Source: a virus
Reading direction: 5' to 3' (one strand)
Length of the DNA: 64,000 bases
IMG/VR virus record: IMGVR_UViG_3300023179_000009
Location: 394,814 to 458,813 of that record
Translations under genes and position numbers: made by a program
Shown here: piece by piece, positions 45,691 through 53,972 of the stretch
How the letters are laid out: every line of letters starts with the position of its first letter
Numbering within the stretch: the stretch's first letter is position 1
Notes under the pieces: generated by a model
Told to the model about the DNA's origin: nothing
Databases searched by the model: none
What the model saw: only the letters and a program-made list of their open reading frames with translations

Positions 45691-46386
45691 ATGGATCAGA
45701 TGTTACTCATCGATTGCTGTGCTAGCTCTGGATTCGAACTACAACTTAGTGAGTCTACTATGAAAGGTGGACTCACTAAATTTCGTGGCAAGTTCCAAGA
45801 AGCTGAAGCAGTAAACAAAAACAAAAGAATGTACCCTTTTGATGTGCTAAGTGAAAACATTGGCCGTCTTCAAGAGGCAATAGATGATCGTAGACTTGTT
45901 GGAGAGCTAGATCACCCAACAGACTCTATTATACATTTTGCAAATACATCTCACGTAGTTACCAAACTATGGTGGGAAGGAAACGTTCTCATGGGCGAGG
46001 GCGAAATCCTAAACACACCGTCTGGTATGATTTTGAAAAGTCTTATTGATGGCGGCGTTAAAGTTGGTATCAGTTCAAGGGGAGTTGGTAATGGAAAGGT
46101 GAACGAAGATGGCATTCTTGTCATCGGTGAGAGTTATAAACTTATCACATTCGACGCCGTTGCAGACCCCAGCACTTTTGCTGCATTCCAAGAAAAAGTC
46201 GTTGCTAAAGGTGAGAGTTTTAATCCTCAAGTTAAAGAGCAAATTCGTTCTACACAACAAAAATCAAAAATTGCTGTGAAAAATGAAAGCTCCAGCATAC
46301 ATAATGTTAACAAAGAGGTATTAATCGCTTACTTAAGCGGCTTTGTAAAATCTCAAACACAAGAAATTAAGTCGAGGTTAGGCTAA
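45691..46386 (+). CDS. 21: Prohead maturation protease, gp21-like
   Basis: The 231-residue protein (T4 gp21: 212) has the S77 signatures: FRGKFQEAEAVNKNKRMYPF, then VGELDHPTDSII with the catalytic histidine and KVGISSRGVGNG with the catalytic serine, then LITFDAVADPSTFAAF. It assembles inside the prohead and removes scaffold, then matures the capsid. It precedes the scaffold with TAATG overlap. In T4 its specificity is [LI]-x-E, relevant to the leaders found elsewhere in this window. Confidence 0.93.
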   Translation: MDQMLLIDCCASSGFELQLSESTMKGGLTKFRGKFQEAEAVNKNKRMYPFDVLSENIGRLQEAIDDRRLVGELDHPTDSIIHFANTSHVVTKLWWEGNVLMGEGEILNTPSGMILKSLIDGGVKVGISSRGVGNGKVNEDGILVIGESYKLITFDAVADPSTFAAFQEKVVAKGESFNPQVKEQIRSTQQKSKIAVKNESSSIHNVNKEVLIAYLSGFVKSQTQEIKSRLG

Positions 46387-47282
46387 TGGATAAAATTACT
46401 GAAGCATTGAAGAGCATCCTTCCTGCTGAGCATGTCAATGAGGTTGCCAAAGCCGTCGAAGAAATGATGGCTGAAAACGTCGCTGCACTCGAAGCGGAGT
46501 TCCAATCCAAATTGGACGAGGCTTACGAGCAACTTACTGAAGAACGTAAGGCTGATGAAGTCATCGCTGAAAATGGCTATCAACAAGCCTATGACATGAT
46601 TCAGTCTTTGATGGCTCGTTTGGATGAACAACGTGAAGAATTCGAAACAGCGTTAGAAGAAGGCTTTGAAGAAGCCTATAGCGAACTACAAAAAGAAAAA
46701 GGTCGCAACGAAACTCTTGAAGTAGAAATATACGAAGAAGCAGATAAGAAACTTCAAGAAATGAAGAGCATGATGGTTGACAAACTTGATCAATTCTTGT
46801 CGCTACAAGAACAAGAAATGTACGAGTCAGCCAAACGTGATGTTCTCAGCGATCCAAGCATACTTGAGCAAAGAGTTGCAGTTGAGAAGATGGCTGAAGT
46901 CCTTGCTGATTATATCGGTGACGACACCATCAACAATGCAACATCGGCCAAACTTGAAGAAATGCAAAAACAAGTTGAAGCCCTTAAAGGTCAAATGAGA
47001 ATTATTGAAGCCAAAAACGTTCGTCTTGCTACTCAAAACAACAAGTTGACCGAGCAAGTCCGTGAGGCTCACGAAGTGATCACCGAGGCTGCAAAAGCCG
47101 AGAAAACGAATAGATTGAATAAGAAAGAGAATGCAAGTGGGCGTGGACAAAGAGTTGTGAACGAGCAAATTATTAGTGAATATGCCGCTCCAACTGAAAA
47201 ATCGGCAAAAGAGGCTGACCTGCGTGAGGGTCATGATCCTTTAGCCGATCTTCTGGTTCTTTCAGGTCTTGAACAAACCTGA
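46386..47282 (+). CDS. 22: Prohead scaffold protein, gp22-like
   Basis: The 298-residue acidic helical protein (T4 gp22: 269) is composed of long heptad stretches (AALEAEFQSKLDEAYEQL, then EEFETALEEGFEEAYSEL). It ends with a basic linker and ADLLVLSGLEQT. It starts inside the protease stop. It would form the core around which the capsid grows and then be cleaved. Assigned from composition and gene order. Confidence 0.85.
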   Translation: MDKITEALKSILPAEHVNEVAKAVEEMMAENVAALEAEFQSKLDEAYEQLTEERKADEVIAENGYQQAYDMIQSLMARLDEQREEFETALEEGFEEAYSELQKEKGRNETLEVEIYEEADKKLQEMKSMMVDKLDQFLSLQEQEMYESAKRDVLSDPSILEQRVAVEKMAEVLADYIGDDTINNATSAKLEEMQKQVEALKGQMRIIEAKNVRLATQNNKLTEQVREAHEVITEAAKAEKTNRLNKKENASGRGQRVVNEQIISEYAAPTEKSAKEADLREGHDPLADLLVLSGLEQT

Positions 47283-47328
47283 TACCAAAAAATTACATCG
47301 AACTCATTAGAAAGAGGGATTAAATATT

Positions 47329-48774
47329 ATGAACGCACGTTTCCTCAACGAAGCACGTGAGATCGAGACCAGATGGTCCAAGCCTCTTCGTAACGGCAAG
47401 TCGATGCTTGATGGCATCACCGACCGCTACGAGAGAGCTTCTGCCGCTGTTCTTCTCGAAAATCAACGTCTTATGAACGAAGCTATGACCGACAGTGGTG
47501 ACATTTCGCAATTCAAAAGAATTTCGATACCACTCGTCCGTCGTATCTATCCACAATTGATCGCCAACAAAATCGTTTCGGTCCAACCATTACTTGGCCC
47601 AACCGGTTTGGTCTACTATCTCCGTTTTAGATACTCTTCAAACAAGGGTGCTATGCGTGGTGCTGACCTCAATAGCGGCTTTCCAAGCGACGACGCAACA
47701 TCGTTACAACAACTTGCTAGCGGTGATGGCAATTTAGACATCTTCTACACTCATCAATTTGTTCAAAATGAAACAAGTTCGACTGATGCTGGCGGAGATA
47801 CAACTTCAGTGTATGCTCCACTTGAGCACACTCCAGTTCTTGCCGGAACCGTGACTGGCACCGTTTATGACGGCTCAGTTGCTGTTCAAACATTTGTTGT
47901 TGCCGAGAATGGTACTTTCACCTTCACCGACATCGGAACCCCATCTGCTAAAGCAACTGGCGGCACCGTTGATCTTGTGACTGGCGAAATGACCCTTACT
48001 TGGAACAACGATCCAGGTGCTAACAATGTTGTTGTTTCATATGAATACAACATGGAATGCAATCAAGATCTGCCTGAAGTCAACCTCGTTGTTGAATCAG
48101 AAGAAATTGCTGCTAAGACTCGTAAGTTGAAGGCTGCTTGGAGCTATGAAGCCCAACAAGATCTTCGCTCACAGCATAACCTCGACGCCGAAGCCGAACT
48201 CACCGCAGTTCTCGCTCAGGAAATAAATTTGGAGATAGATAGAGAGGTGCTAACTGACCTTCGTAATAACGCTGGTACAGTGGCTGTGTGGGATTTCAAT
48301 ACTGCTCTCGGTGACACCATCAAAGAGAAGTATGAATCACTCTATGTGAAGGTTGTTGAAGTCAGCAACGTTGTGCATCGTAAGACACTTCGTGGTGGCT
48401 GCAACTGGCTCGTGACTTCACCTGAAGTTGCATCAGTTTTCGAAACTGCTACAGCCGGTTTTGCACCAGCCCCAAGTGAGACTTTCACAAGTTCGCTCGG
48501 CATCCAATATGTTGGCACAATCAACAATCGTTGGAGACTGTATAAGGATCCACTGTTCCCACAAGGTCAAATCCTCATGGGTTACAAGGGCGACAGTTAC
48601 ATGGACAGCGGATACTTCTACTGCCCATACGTGCCACTCACCCAAACCCCAGTCGTACTCGACCCAGAGTCGTTTTGTCCTCGCAAAGGAATATTAACAA
48701 GATATGGGAAAAAGTTGCTTAGAGAGGGAGCAAAGTTCTACGCCCGCATGAGCATCGCAAATTTCATCGTGTAG
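47329..48774 (+). CDS. 23: Major capsid protein, gp23-like
   Basis: The 481-residue protein follows an AGAGGGA Shine-Dalgarno. Features: LIANKIVSVQPLLGPTGLVY, YLRFRYSSNKGAMRGAD, LTDLRNNAGTVAVWDF, the RGGCNWLVTSPEVASVFE strand, and LFPQGQILMGYKGDSYMDSG. L42-L43-E44 near the N-terminus is a candidate gp21 cut site. Residues about 165-242 (HTPVLAGTVTGTVYDG to VVVSYEYN) appear to be an inserted beta domain. The C/G-rich codons show high expression. A strong terminator follows. Confidence 0.94.
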   Translation: MNARFLNEAREIETRWSKPLRNGKSMLDGITDRYERASAAVLLENQRLMNEAMTDSGDISQFKRISIPLVRRIYPQLIANKIVSVQPLLGPTGLVYYLRFRYSSNKGAMRGADLNSGFPSDDATSLQQLASGDGNLDIFYTHQFVQNETSSTDAGGDTTSVYAPLEHTPVLAGTVTGTVYDGSVAVQTFVVAENGTFTFTDIGTPSAKATGGTVDLVTGEMTLTWNNDPGANNVVVSYEYNMECNQDLPEVNLVVESEEIAAKTRKLKAAWSYEAQQDLRSQHNLDAEAELTAVLAQEINLEIDREVLTDLRNNAGTVAVWDFNTALGDTIKEKYESLYVKVVEVSNVVHRKTLRGGCNWLVTSPEVASVFETATAGFAPAPSETFTSSLGIQYVGTINNRWRLYKDPLFPQGQILMGYKGDSYMDSGYFYCPYVPLTQTPVVLDPESFCPRKGILTRYGKKLLREGAKFYARMSIANFIV

Positions 48775-48807
48775 TGTAAAACCCTAGTAATTAGGGATAA
48801 AATAAAC

Positions 48808-48840
48808 AAAACCCTTGGCAGAAATGCCAAGGGTTTTTTA
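48808..48840 (+). terminator. Rho-independent terminator after major capsid
   Basis: AAACCCTTGGCA and TGCCAAGGGTTTTT form a perfect 12-bp stem with a GAAA tetraloop and T-run. It ends the head transcript. Confidence 0.92.
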
Positions 48841-48865
48841 TTTGTTTTTTTAGAGCAAAAAACTA

Positions 48866-48894
48866 TTGCGTGAAATTTTAATTTGTGATACTAT
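48866..48894 (+). promoter_or_regulatory. Sigma-70-like promoter for the endonuclease operon
   Basis: TTGCGT, a 17-base spacer and TACTAT, just upstream of a GGAG Shine-Dalgarno and the ATG at 48915. This independent promoter suits a mobile element that travels with its own expression. Confidence 0.5.
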
Positions 48895-48914
48895 ATTGAG
48901 ATAGGAGAAATCTC

Positions 48915-49277
48915 ATGTACGAAATAAAATGTCCTGTGTGTGGTCAAAAAAGATCTGTCAGGGCTAAAAAACCTTGGATGTCAGGGGAGCCACCGTTTTC
49001 AAAAATCTGCAAGAGTTGTTGCCAAAAAGGCAAAGAAAAAACTCCGGAGTGGCGGTCAAAACTTTCGGAATCAATCAGGATTCTTCAAACTGAAGAAGTG
49101 CTTCAAAAAAAGAGCCAGTTTATGAAAGACCACCCTGAAGTTTGGAAAGAAAACCTTATATTTGGACAATCTGCCGGATGGAACAAAGGCAAGAAAATGC
49201 CCAAAACCTCTGATGAAATTAGAAAAAAGATATCGGATTCTTTAAAAACTACTTTAAGAAAAAAGAAAGACAATTAA
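48915..49277 (+). CDS. Zinc-finger / NUMOD-like homing-associated protein
   Basis: The 120-residue protein begins with a zinc ribbon (IKCPVCGQKRSVRA, then ICKSCCQKGK). The C-terminal GWNKGKKMPKTSDEIRKKIS is a NUMOD3-like DNA-binding motif. It lacks a nuclease domain of its own. The next gene starts inside its stop (TAATG), so the two are one unit, probably a DNA-recognition part and a nuclease part. Confidence 0.6.
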   Translation: MYEIKCPVCGQKRSVRAKKPWMSGEPPFSKICKSCCQKGKEKTPEWRSKLSESIRILQTEEVLQKKSQFMKDHPEVWKENLIFGQSAGWNKGKKMPKTSDEIRKKISDSLKTTLRKKKDN

Positions 49278-50401
49278 TGAACATTGAAGAATTTAAAATT
49301 AAATTTAAAAAAAATTTTTATAGAGACAAAATTGACATTAATTGTGGTGTTGAAGGTTGTCATCGATTATCTCACGTAAACAAAGATTCAGCTTTTAGAA
49401 ACATAAAAAAATATGGAATTTTCAAATGCCGAAATTGTTGCTACACAGTCGATGGTAAAAAAAGAATATCAGAGGCCACTTCTTACGAACGGTCGCCCGA
49501 TACATGTGAAAAAATGTCAAAAGCCAAAAAATCTTTTTACCAAACTGAGCGGGGTCAAGAATTAAAAAACAAACTATCTTTGGCAACAGCCGAAAATCAC
49601 ACGGTTCATAAATTTGATAAATTTAAAAGAAAAGGGGTTTTTCAATCCAAGAAGACTGGAAAAAAATTGTCATATGACTCTTCTTATGAGTTATTGCTTT
49701 GTTGGATGTTAGATTCAGATGAATCTGTGGTGGATTTTGAAACTCAATTAGTATTTAAAATAAACAATAGAGGAAGGTGCTTAGATTGCCTTATCACTTA
49801 CAAAGCGGGTAATAAAAAAGCAATAGAAATGAAACCAAAAAAAAGAATAGATGAATTTAAAGAACAAATTAATGATAGTAGAGAATATGCAAATCAGAAT
49901 GGGTGGGATTTTCAATTAATGACAGAGGATGATTTGGGCATGAGCTATAAGGAGATAAAAATTTGGGCTGACGAATACAGATCCAAGACCGAAGGAGTAG
50001 ATTACTCTGCTTATAGAAGAGAAATCAATAAAAACAAGGCCAAAAAATATTATCAGTCTCGTATTGCCAACGATAAAGTCGAAGTTTATTGTGAATATTG
50101 CAAAGAAATCCACAACCCACTTCGTTTAACTTATGACAGAAATATTGTTCGTAACGGTCGATATGTTTGTGAACGAGAGGGTGGACATATAGCTGGCAGC
50201 AAACCCAAGCCGCATCTTAAAAAGACTAACCCCTATGAATCAGAAGGTAAGAAAGAATGCAATGCCTGCCAATCTGTTCTTGCTTTGGATCTGTTTAGTG
50301 CTGGTAAGAATATTTGCAAAAGTTGTAGGGCTAAGAAATATAAGGAAAAATATAAGGATAAAAAAACTTGTAATTTAGATACAAGTGTTTTTTTGTCCTA
50401 A
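49277..50401 (+). CDS. TnsA/PD-(D/E)XK-type homing endonuclease
   Basis: The 374-residue protein has an N-terminal zinc site (CGVEGCHRLSH, then CRNCCYTV). The nuclease core at residues 130-190 shows E138 in SYDSSYELLLCW, D170 in RCLDCLITYKAG and E184-x-K186 in AIEMKPKKR, in the order of TnsA and Vsr-like homing enzymes. The C-terminal half carries another zinc cluster (VEVYCEYCKEIHN) and a final CNACQSVLALD / CKSCRAKK pair. It sits behind the capsid gene, a frequent site for homing enzymes that target a conserved neighbour. Confidence 0.65.
   Translation: MNIEEFKIKFKKNFYRDKIDINCGVEGCHRLSHVNKDSAFRNIKKYGIFKCRNCCYTVDGKKRISEATSYERSPDTCEKMSKAKKSFYQTERGQELKNKLSLATAENHTVHKFDKFKRKGVFQSKKTGKKLSYDSSYELLLCWMLDSDESVVDFETQLVFKINNRGRCLDCLITYKAGNKKAIEMKPKKRIDEFKEQINDSREYANQNGWDFQLMTEDDLGMSYKEIKIWADEYRSKTEGVDYSAYRREINKNKAKKYYQSRIANDKVEVYCEYCKEIHNPLRLTYDRNIVRNGRYVCEREGGHIAGSKPKPHLKKTNPYESEGKKECNACQSVLALDLFSAGKNICKSCRAKKYKEKYKDKKTCNLDTSVFLS
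50362..50395 (+). terminator. Terminator at the end of the endonuclease gene
   Basis: ACTTGTA pairs with TACAAGT over a 7-base loop, preceded by an A-run and followed by eight Ts, overlapping the last codons of the endonuclease. It may serve the convergent gene too. Confidence 0.6.
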
Positions 50402-50409
50402 AATTACCA

Positions 50410-52155
50410 CTAACTTAGTTTTGAGATAGCTTCGTCATCAAACATAGAATTTTTTGCCTTCAATGCCCCCTCTCTGGGCCAATTTTTCCTAGCCTCTATT
50501 TCTTGCTTTGAAACACTCACTAAAGCTATTTTAGACTGAACATTTCCATATTTTTTTAAAAGTTCATCAAAATCTTTAGAGTATTTTTCATTTGGACCAT
50601 CAATGAAAATGGGGGCCAATATTACGTGGTGATTTTTAGTAACTAAACAATTGGCTATATTTGCTTTACGATTTCCACTAATAGTTCTTAAGAATCTTAC
50701 AGTTTTGTCTTTGGTCACTAGTCCGTATTGTTCTTTATGTTCCTTAACTTTTGGATGAGTAGAAAGCCATTTATTTATAGCTGGATATTTTTGCTTAATT
50801 TTATCACTATGATTTATTTCGCCCAAAACCGACTGGGGAACATCTATAAATTCTATAGTTCTAGCATCTATCATTTCAGGAGTTGCCCTGAAATTTGTCC
50901 CACTAATACTCGATTGAATTCTGGAAGAAATTTTTCTTTTTTTTCTTAATTCTTCTAAAGTAATTTCTCCAGCAGTATACCTTATGCAATCAACGCTTGT
51001 GTAAATGTGAACACCCGTGTGCGGTTCGGGCGTGTTCCAATAGAGTTCATTTGTTTTATATGGATAATGAGAAACTCTTAACGCAGACTGGATTACCGTG
51101 TTATAAGGAGTCTCTGAACTTCTAAAATCATGCCAAAAAAATATCAAAGGTATAAAACCTAATTCGGTTGATCTGGTGCATGTCTGATTTATCAAAAATA
51201 TTTTTTTTGGACCACCGTAGTAGTCGGACCAGCTTTTTGAAGAACTGTTCTGCCAACCCCAGTTCATGCTGTCATTTTGATCTACTGCTACAAATTTAAT
51301 ATTAAAATTTAAAAACAGCCAGTCTTGAACTTTCTTACTGTTCTTAAGAGAATTGTAATCTGGACCAATTTTTAAATTTTTATTAGCCACTCTAAGGATA
51401 GAAAAAGGCTTGTCTGATTTAGTGAATTCTTTGAGCAATGAAACTGCTTGTTGAGATGGAACTATATCTACCTCTTCATCGTAAACAAAAAAATGATCGG
51501 CTTCATGAACTAAATTATTATCCAAGTGCCACTTTGCCCCTCTGTAAAAATGGGGCGTAGGAAACTTGAAAAAATCACAGTTTTTCCCATAATTTGAATG
51601 TAAAATTTCTTCATTCGATCCAGATAGGTATCTTAAGAAGATTTTCTTTTTAGTGTTATTTTTTTCTAAATCATCTATAGTCTTACACAGTTTTTTAAAT
51701 AATTTATTCATTTTTTGTCTACAGTCTGTTCCGTAGTCACTTTCATCTAAAAATATAAAAATCATATTGTTCTCTGATTGGTACAATTTTTTAATATGAT
51801 TTAAAATTTCTTTTTCTTTTCTTGCGACAAAACACTCTATTCCATATTCTCTCATTTCTTTGTGTTGCTCTTTATTGTCTTTTCGATCCAAGCTAGTGAT
51901 CATTATAAAATTAAGATCTATATTTGACGCTATTTTTTGCCTGAGGCATTCGATTATTTTAAATTCTCTTTTGCCAACTTTTGGCTCAGCATCGATAATA
52001 ACCCTTGAGCAATTTTCATATTTTTTAACAAAATCAACATGCTCAAGTCTATTTTCTTCGAAAAACTTGTAGCTTCTTATCCCTTTGGCATGTTCGTTGT
52101 CCGATTTTAAAGTCTTTAGGCCGGGAATGTGGTATTTAAAACTAGTATTTTGCAT
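50410..52155 (-). CDS. SF2-helicase-like ATPase, unknown role
   Basis: The 581-residue protein has a run of superfamily-2-like motifs: P-loop-like IIDAEPKVGKREF at 53-65 (G-K-R where G-K-S/T is usual), DExD box FIFLDESDYG at 133-142, motif-III-like YLSGSNEE at 177-183, and motif V/VI-like NQTCTRSTELGF (323-334) and VIQSALR (354-360). The first part (residues 1-50) is a separate helical domain and the last 200 residues are unknown. It is a solitary reverse gene with its own sigma-70-like promoter between the head module and the internal-protein operon. It may act in DNA processing, in defence or in counter-defence. No closer family was recognised. Confidence 0.55.
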   Translation of the reverse strand: MQNTSFKYHIPGLKTLKSDNEHAKGIRSYKFFEENRLEHVDFVKKYENCSRVIIDAEPKVGKREFKIIECLRQKIASNIDLNFIMITSLDRKDNKEQHKEMREYGIECFVARKEKEILNHIKKLYQSENNMIFIFLDESDYGTDCRQKMNKLFKKLCKTIDDLEKNNTKKKIFLRYLSGSNEEILHSNYGKNCDFFKFPTPHFYRGAKWHLDNNLVHEADHFFVYDEEVDIVPSQQAVSLLKEFTKSDKPFSILRVANKNLKIGPDYNSLKNSKKVQDWLFLNFNIKFVAVDQNDSMNWGWQNSSSKSWSDYYGGPKKIFLINQTCTRSTELGFIPLIFFWHDFRSSETPYNTVIQSALRVSHYPYKTNELYWNTPEPHTGVHIYTSVDCIRYTAGEITLEELRKKRKISSRIQSSISGTNFRATPEMIDARTIEFIDVPQSVLGEINHSDKIKQKYPAINKWLSTHPKVKEHKEQYGLVTKDKTVRFLRTISGNRKANIANCLVTKNHHVILAPIFIDGPNEKYSKDFDELLKKYGNVQSKIALVSVSKQEIEARKNWPREGALKAKNSMFDDEAISKLS

Positions 52156-52195
52156 TTTTGCACCTTTCGAATCAAAACTCGAACTCGTTTAGTGC

Positions 52196-52223
52196 ATTGT
52201 ACAAAACTTAGAAAAAAATTCAA
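52196..52223 (-). promoter_or_regulatory. Sigma-70-like promoter for the SF2-like ATPase (reverse)
   Basis: In reverse, TTGAAT, a 16-base spacer and TACAAT, 41 bases before the start codon. It suggests early or autonomous transcription. Confidence 0.5.
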
Positions 52224-52251
52224 GACAAGTCATTTTTAAGTTCAAACTTCC

Positions 52252-52656
52252 CTATTCCCCCAACTCAACCCCTTTAACGTCTTTATTTTTGCGCAACCAT
52301 TCGAGGAACGAGTTGACGTTTCTTCTTAATGACATTTTAACTTCATAAGTGTCGTTTTCTGTTTGTTTGACGCTCAAGACACGCCCGCCGCCGACTGACA
52401 CGATACCTGCGATAAAGTCTGGGTTAACATCACTGGCGGCAATAACGACAGTGATGTCTTTTGGTGATAATGATACTATTCCAACACCGGCAACTCCCAA
52501 AAACACGCAAAATGCTGCGGCCCATACAATACGTTGAGGCCATTTGCTTCTTGGGGTAACGATTTGGCCCATGCCCACAACAGGTGAGTTTTCTTGACTA
52601 TTTCTATGATTTTTTAAGTATTCTGGTAGATCTTGTAGGGGCATTGGGTCGTTCAT
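52252..52656 (-). CDS. Single-pass membrane protein, unknown
   Basis: The 134-residue protein has a hydrophilic 45-residue N-terminus, one transmembrane helix (IVWAAAFCVFLGVAGVGIVS) and an extracytoplasmic-type C-terminal domain (VIAASDVNPDFIAGIVSVGG). Codons are richer in C/G than its neighbours. No family was recognised; holin-like or spanin roles are not supported. Confidence 0.55.
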   Translation of the reverse strand: MNDPMPLQDLPEYLKNHRNSQENSPVVGMGQIVTPRSKWPQRIVWAAAFCVFLGVAGVGIVSLSPKDITVVIAASDVNPDFIAGIVSVGGGRVLSVKQTENDTYEVKMSLRRNVNSFLEWLRKNKDVKGVELGE

Positions 52657-52706
52657 GGTAATCCTTTTGCTTATTATAATTTATTTATTAAAATAATCAC
52701 AAAACT

Positions 52707-52719
52707 TATAAATACTATT
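52707..52719 (+). promoter_or_regulatory. T4-type late promoter TATAAATACTATT
   Basis: A complete match to the T4 late promoter (TATAAATACTATT), ending 14 bases before the ATG at 52734 and drives the three-gene internal-protein operon. Confidence 0.8.
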
Positions 52720-52733
52720 AAATTGAGGGATTT

Positions 52734-53123
52734 ATGAAAACATTTCAAGAGTGGTTGAACGAAAATCGATACCGTGATACTTATTCGCCAGCTTATGGTG
52801 GCGGCAACATAGAGCAACTGGCCAAATCAAGAACCAGTGGCCTTTCCTACGGCGGAAGATCGTTGGCCAATTGGAGTGCTGTTAATGCGGATCGGAATAA
52901 AATAAAAAAAGAAATGAGTGTGGACCAACTATCACGTGATGAGAATGGCGTTCCTACATTGAGTACGGACACAGTGAGAAGGATACAGGATCTTTTGGAT
53001 CGTAAAGGTCTCACCATTTCAAAAGAGTCACCAAATAGATTTGCTGTATTAGACGATGAGGGCAACGTAGTGTTTCATAGCAACGGTTGGTCTGATATTG
53101 AAAAAACCCTCCAGCAGATTTGA
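52734..53123 (+). CDS. Candidate internal head protein 1 of an operon (capsid-targeting-like leader)
   Basis: The 129-residue protein starts MKTFQEWLNENRYRD, strikingly like the T4 capsid-targeting sequence (MKTYQEFIAE), with L8-N9-E10 as a protease site. The body has a glycine-rich segment (AYGGGNIEQLAKSRTSGL) and VQDLLDRKGL-type helix near the end. No enzyme signature. First gene after the late promoter. Confidence 0.62.
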   Translation: MKTFQEWLNENRYRDTYSPAYGGGNIEQLAKSRTSGLSYGGRSLANWSAVNADRNKIKKEMSVDQLSRDENGVPTLSTDTVRRIQDLLDRKGLTISKESPNRFAVLDDEGNVVFHSNGWSDIEKTLQQI

Positions 53124-53132
53124 TATGATTTT

Positions 53133-53966
53133 ATGAAAACATTCCAGCGATTTTTTCTAACTGAGGAAAATTTTGAGCAATTTCAAAATTATCTTAGAAA
53201 TACCGGCATGACATTTGAGCAATTGCTGCAAAAATTACGTTCTGGTCGTCCTGATGGTGTGGGTGGCAATGCTAAATTTTATCGAATACCCGGAACAGAG
53301 TTTGGCGTTCGGGAAGTGAGTTCTTCTTGGGGCGTGCGTGACACATCGCATCCAAAACTCGTGGCTGCTCATGATCCTTTTGATGGGGAAAACTTTGGCC
53401 AACCTGTGGCTCATTATGGAAACAATGTACAGGTATTACGACTTCAGCATGGTTCACCTGCTGGCAAGCCGTATGGAATTAATAAAAAAGATGCTCAAGC
53501 CGATGATCGTGCGGTTCAGGCTTATAGGCAGAGAATTTTTGATGCTGCAAATCTTTCAGACGGTGCCTATGAGCGTTTGATGATGCAAATTATAAAATTA
53601 AATGAAAAAGGATACAAAGTAGATTCAAGCAAATCAGGTAATTTACTGATCGATCCACGCTCTGATAGATTTAATATTGTGGATTTAAATCCATTACAAG
53701 ATGAAAAACACAATAACAACGGCGGAGATATTATACTCATGCTTGTTGATAATTTTTTCTTTGAAAAGCATGAGTTTTATAATGACCCGGAGATAGCGAA
53801 GGCTGGTCAAGAAATCATTAAAAAGGTCGAAAGAGCATGCAATAAAACAGGACTGTCTTTGGGCGATAACGGCAGTGCTGATTATTCACGTGAATTGACC
53901 AGTGGAAATTATAAACCTTACGTAGCACCTCCTGATTCTGGAATCAAAGTAAACGATGTTTGGTGA
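53133..53966 (+). CDS. Candidate internal head protein 2, kinase-like fold
   Basis: The 277-residue protein begins MKTFQRFFLTEENF (leader; L9-T10-E11). Residues 45-190 follow a protein-kinase-like order: a strand KFYRIPGTEFGVREV, then FGQPVAHYGNNVQVLRLQHG as a hinge-like segment, helices, then a catalytic-loop-like stretch with G169-N170 in KSGNLLIDPRS and D184 in RFNIVDLNP. The canonical HRD is absent, as in divergent kinases. If packaged and ejected it could modify host proteins, as T4 Alt does by another chemistry. Inference, moderate to low. Confidence 0.5.
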   Translation: MKTFQRFFLTEENFEQFQNYLRNTGMTFEQLLQKLRSGRPDGVGGNAKFYRIPGTEFGVREVSSSWGVRDTSHPKLVAAHDPFDGENFGQPVAHYGNNVQVLRLQHGSPAGKPYGINKKDAQADDRAVQAYRQRIFDAANLSDGAYERLMMQIIKLNEKGYKVDSSKSGNLLIDPRSDRFNIVDLNPLQDEKHNNNGGDIILMLVDNFFFEKHEFYNDPEIAKAGQEIIKKVERACNKTGLSLGDNGSADYSRELTSGNYKPYVAPPDSGIKVNDVW

Positions 53967-53972
53967 TAAACA

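Noticed and set aside
52252-52656. Single-pass membrane protein considered as a holin
   Set aside because: Only one transmembrane segment with a folded C-terminal domain, and no lysis genes nearby.
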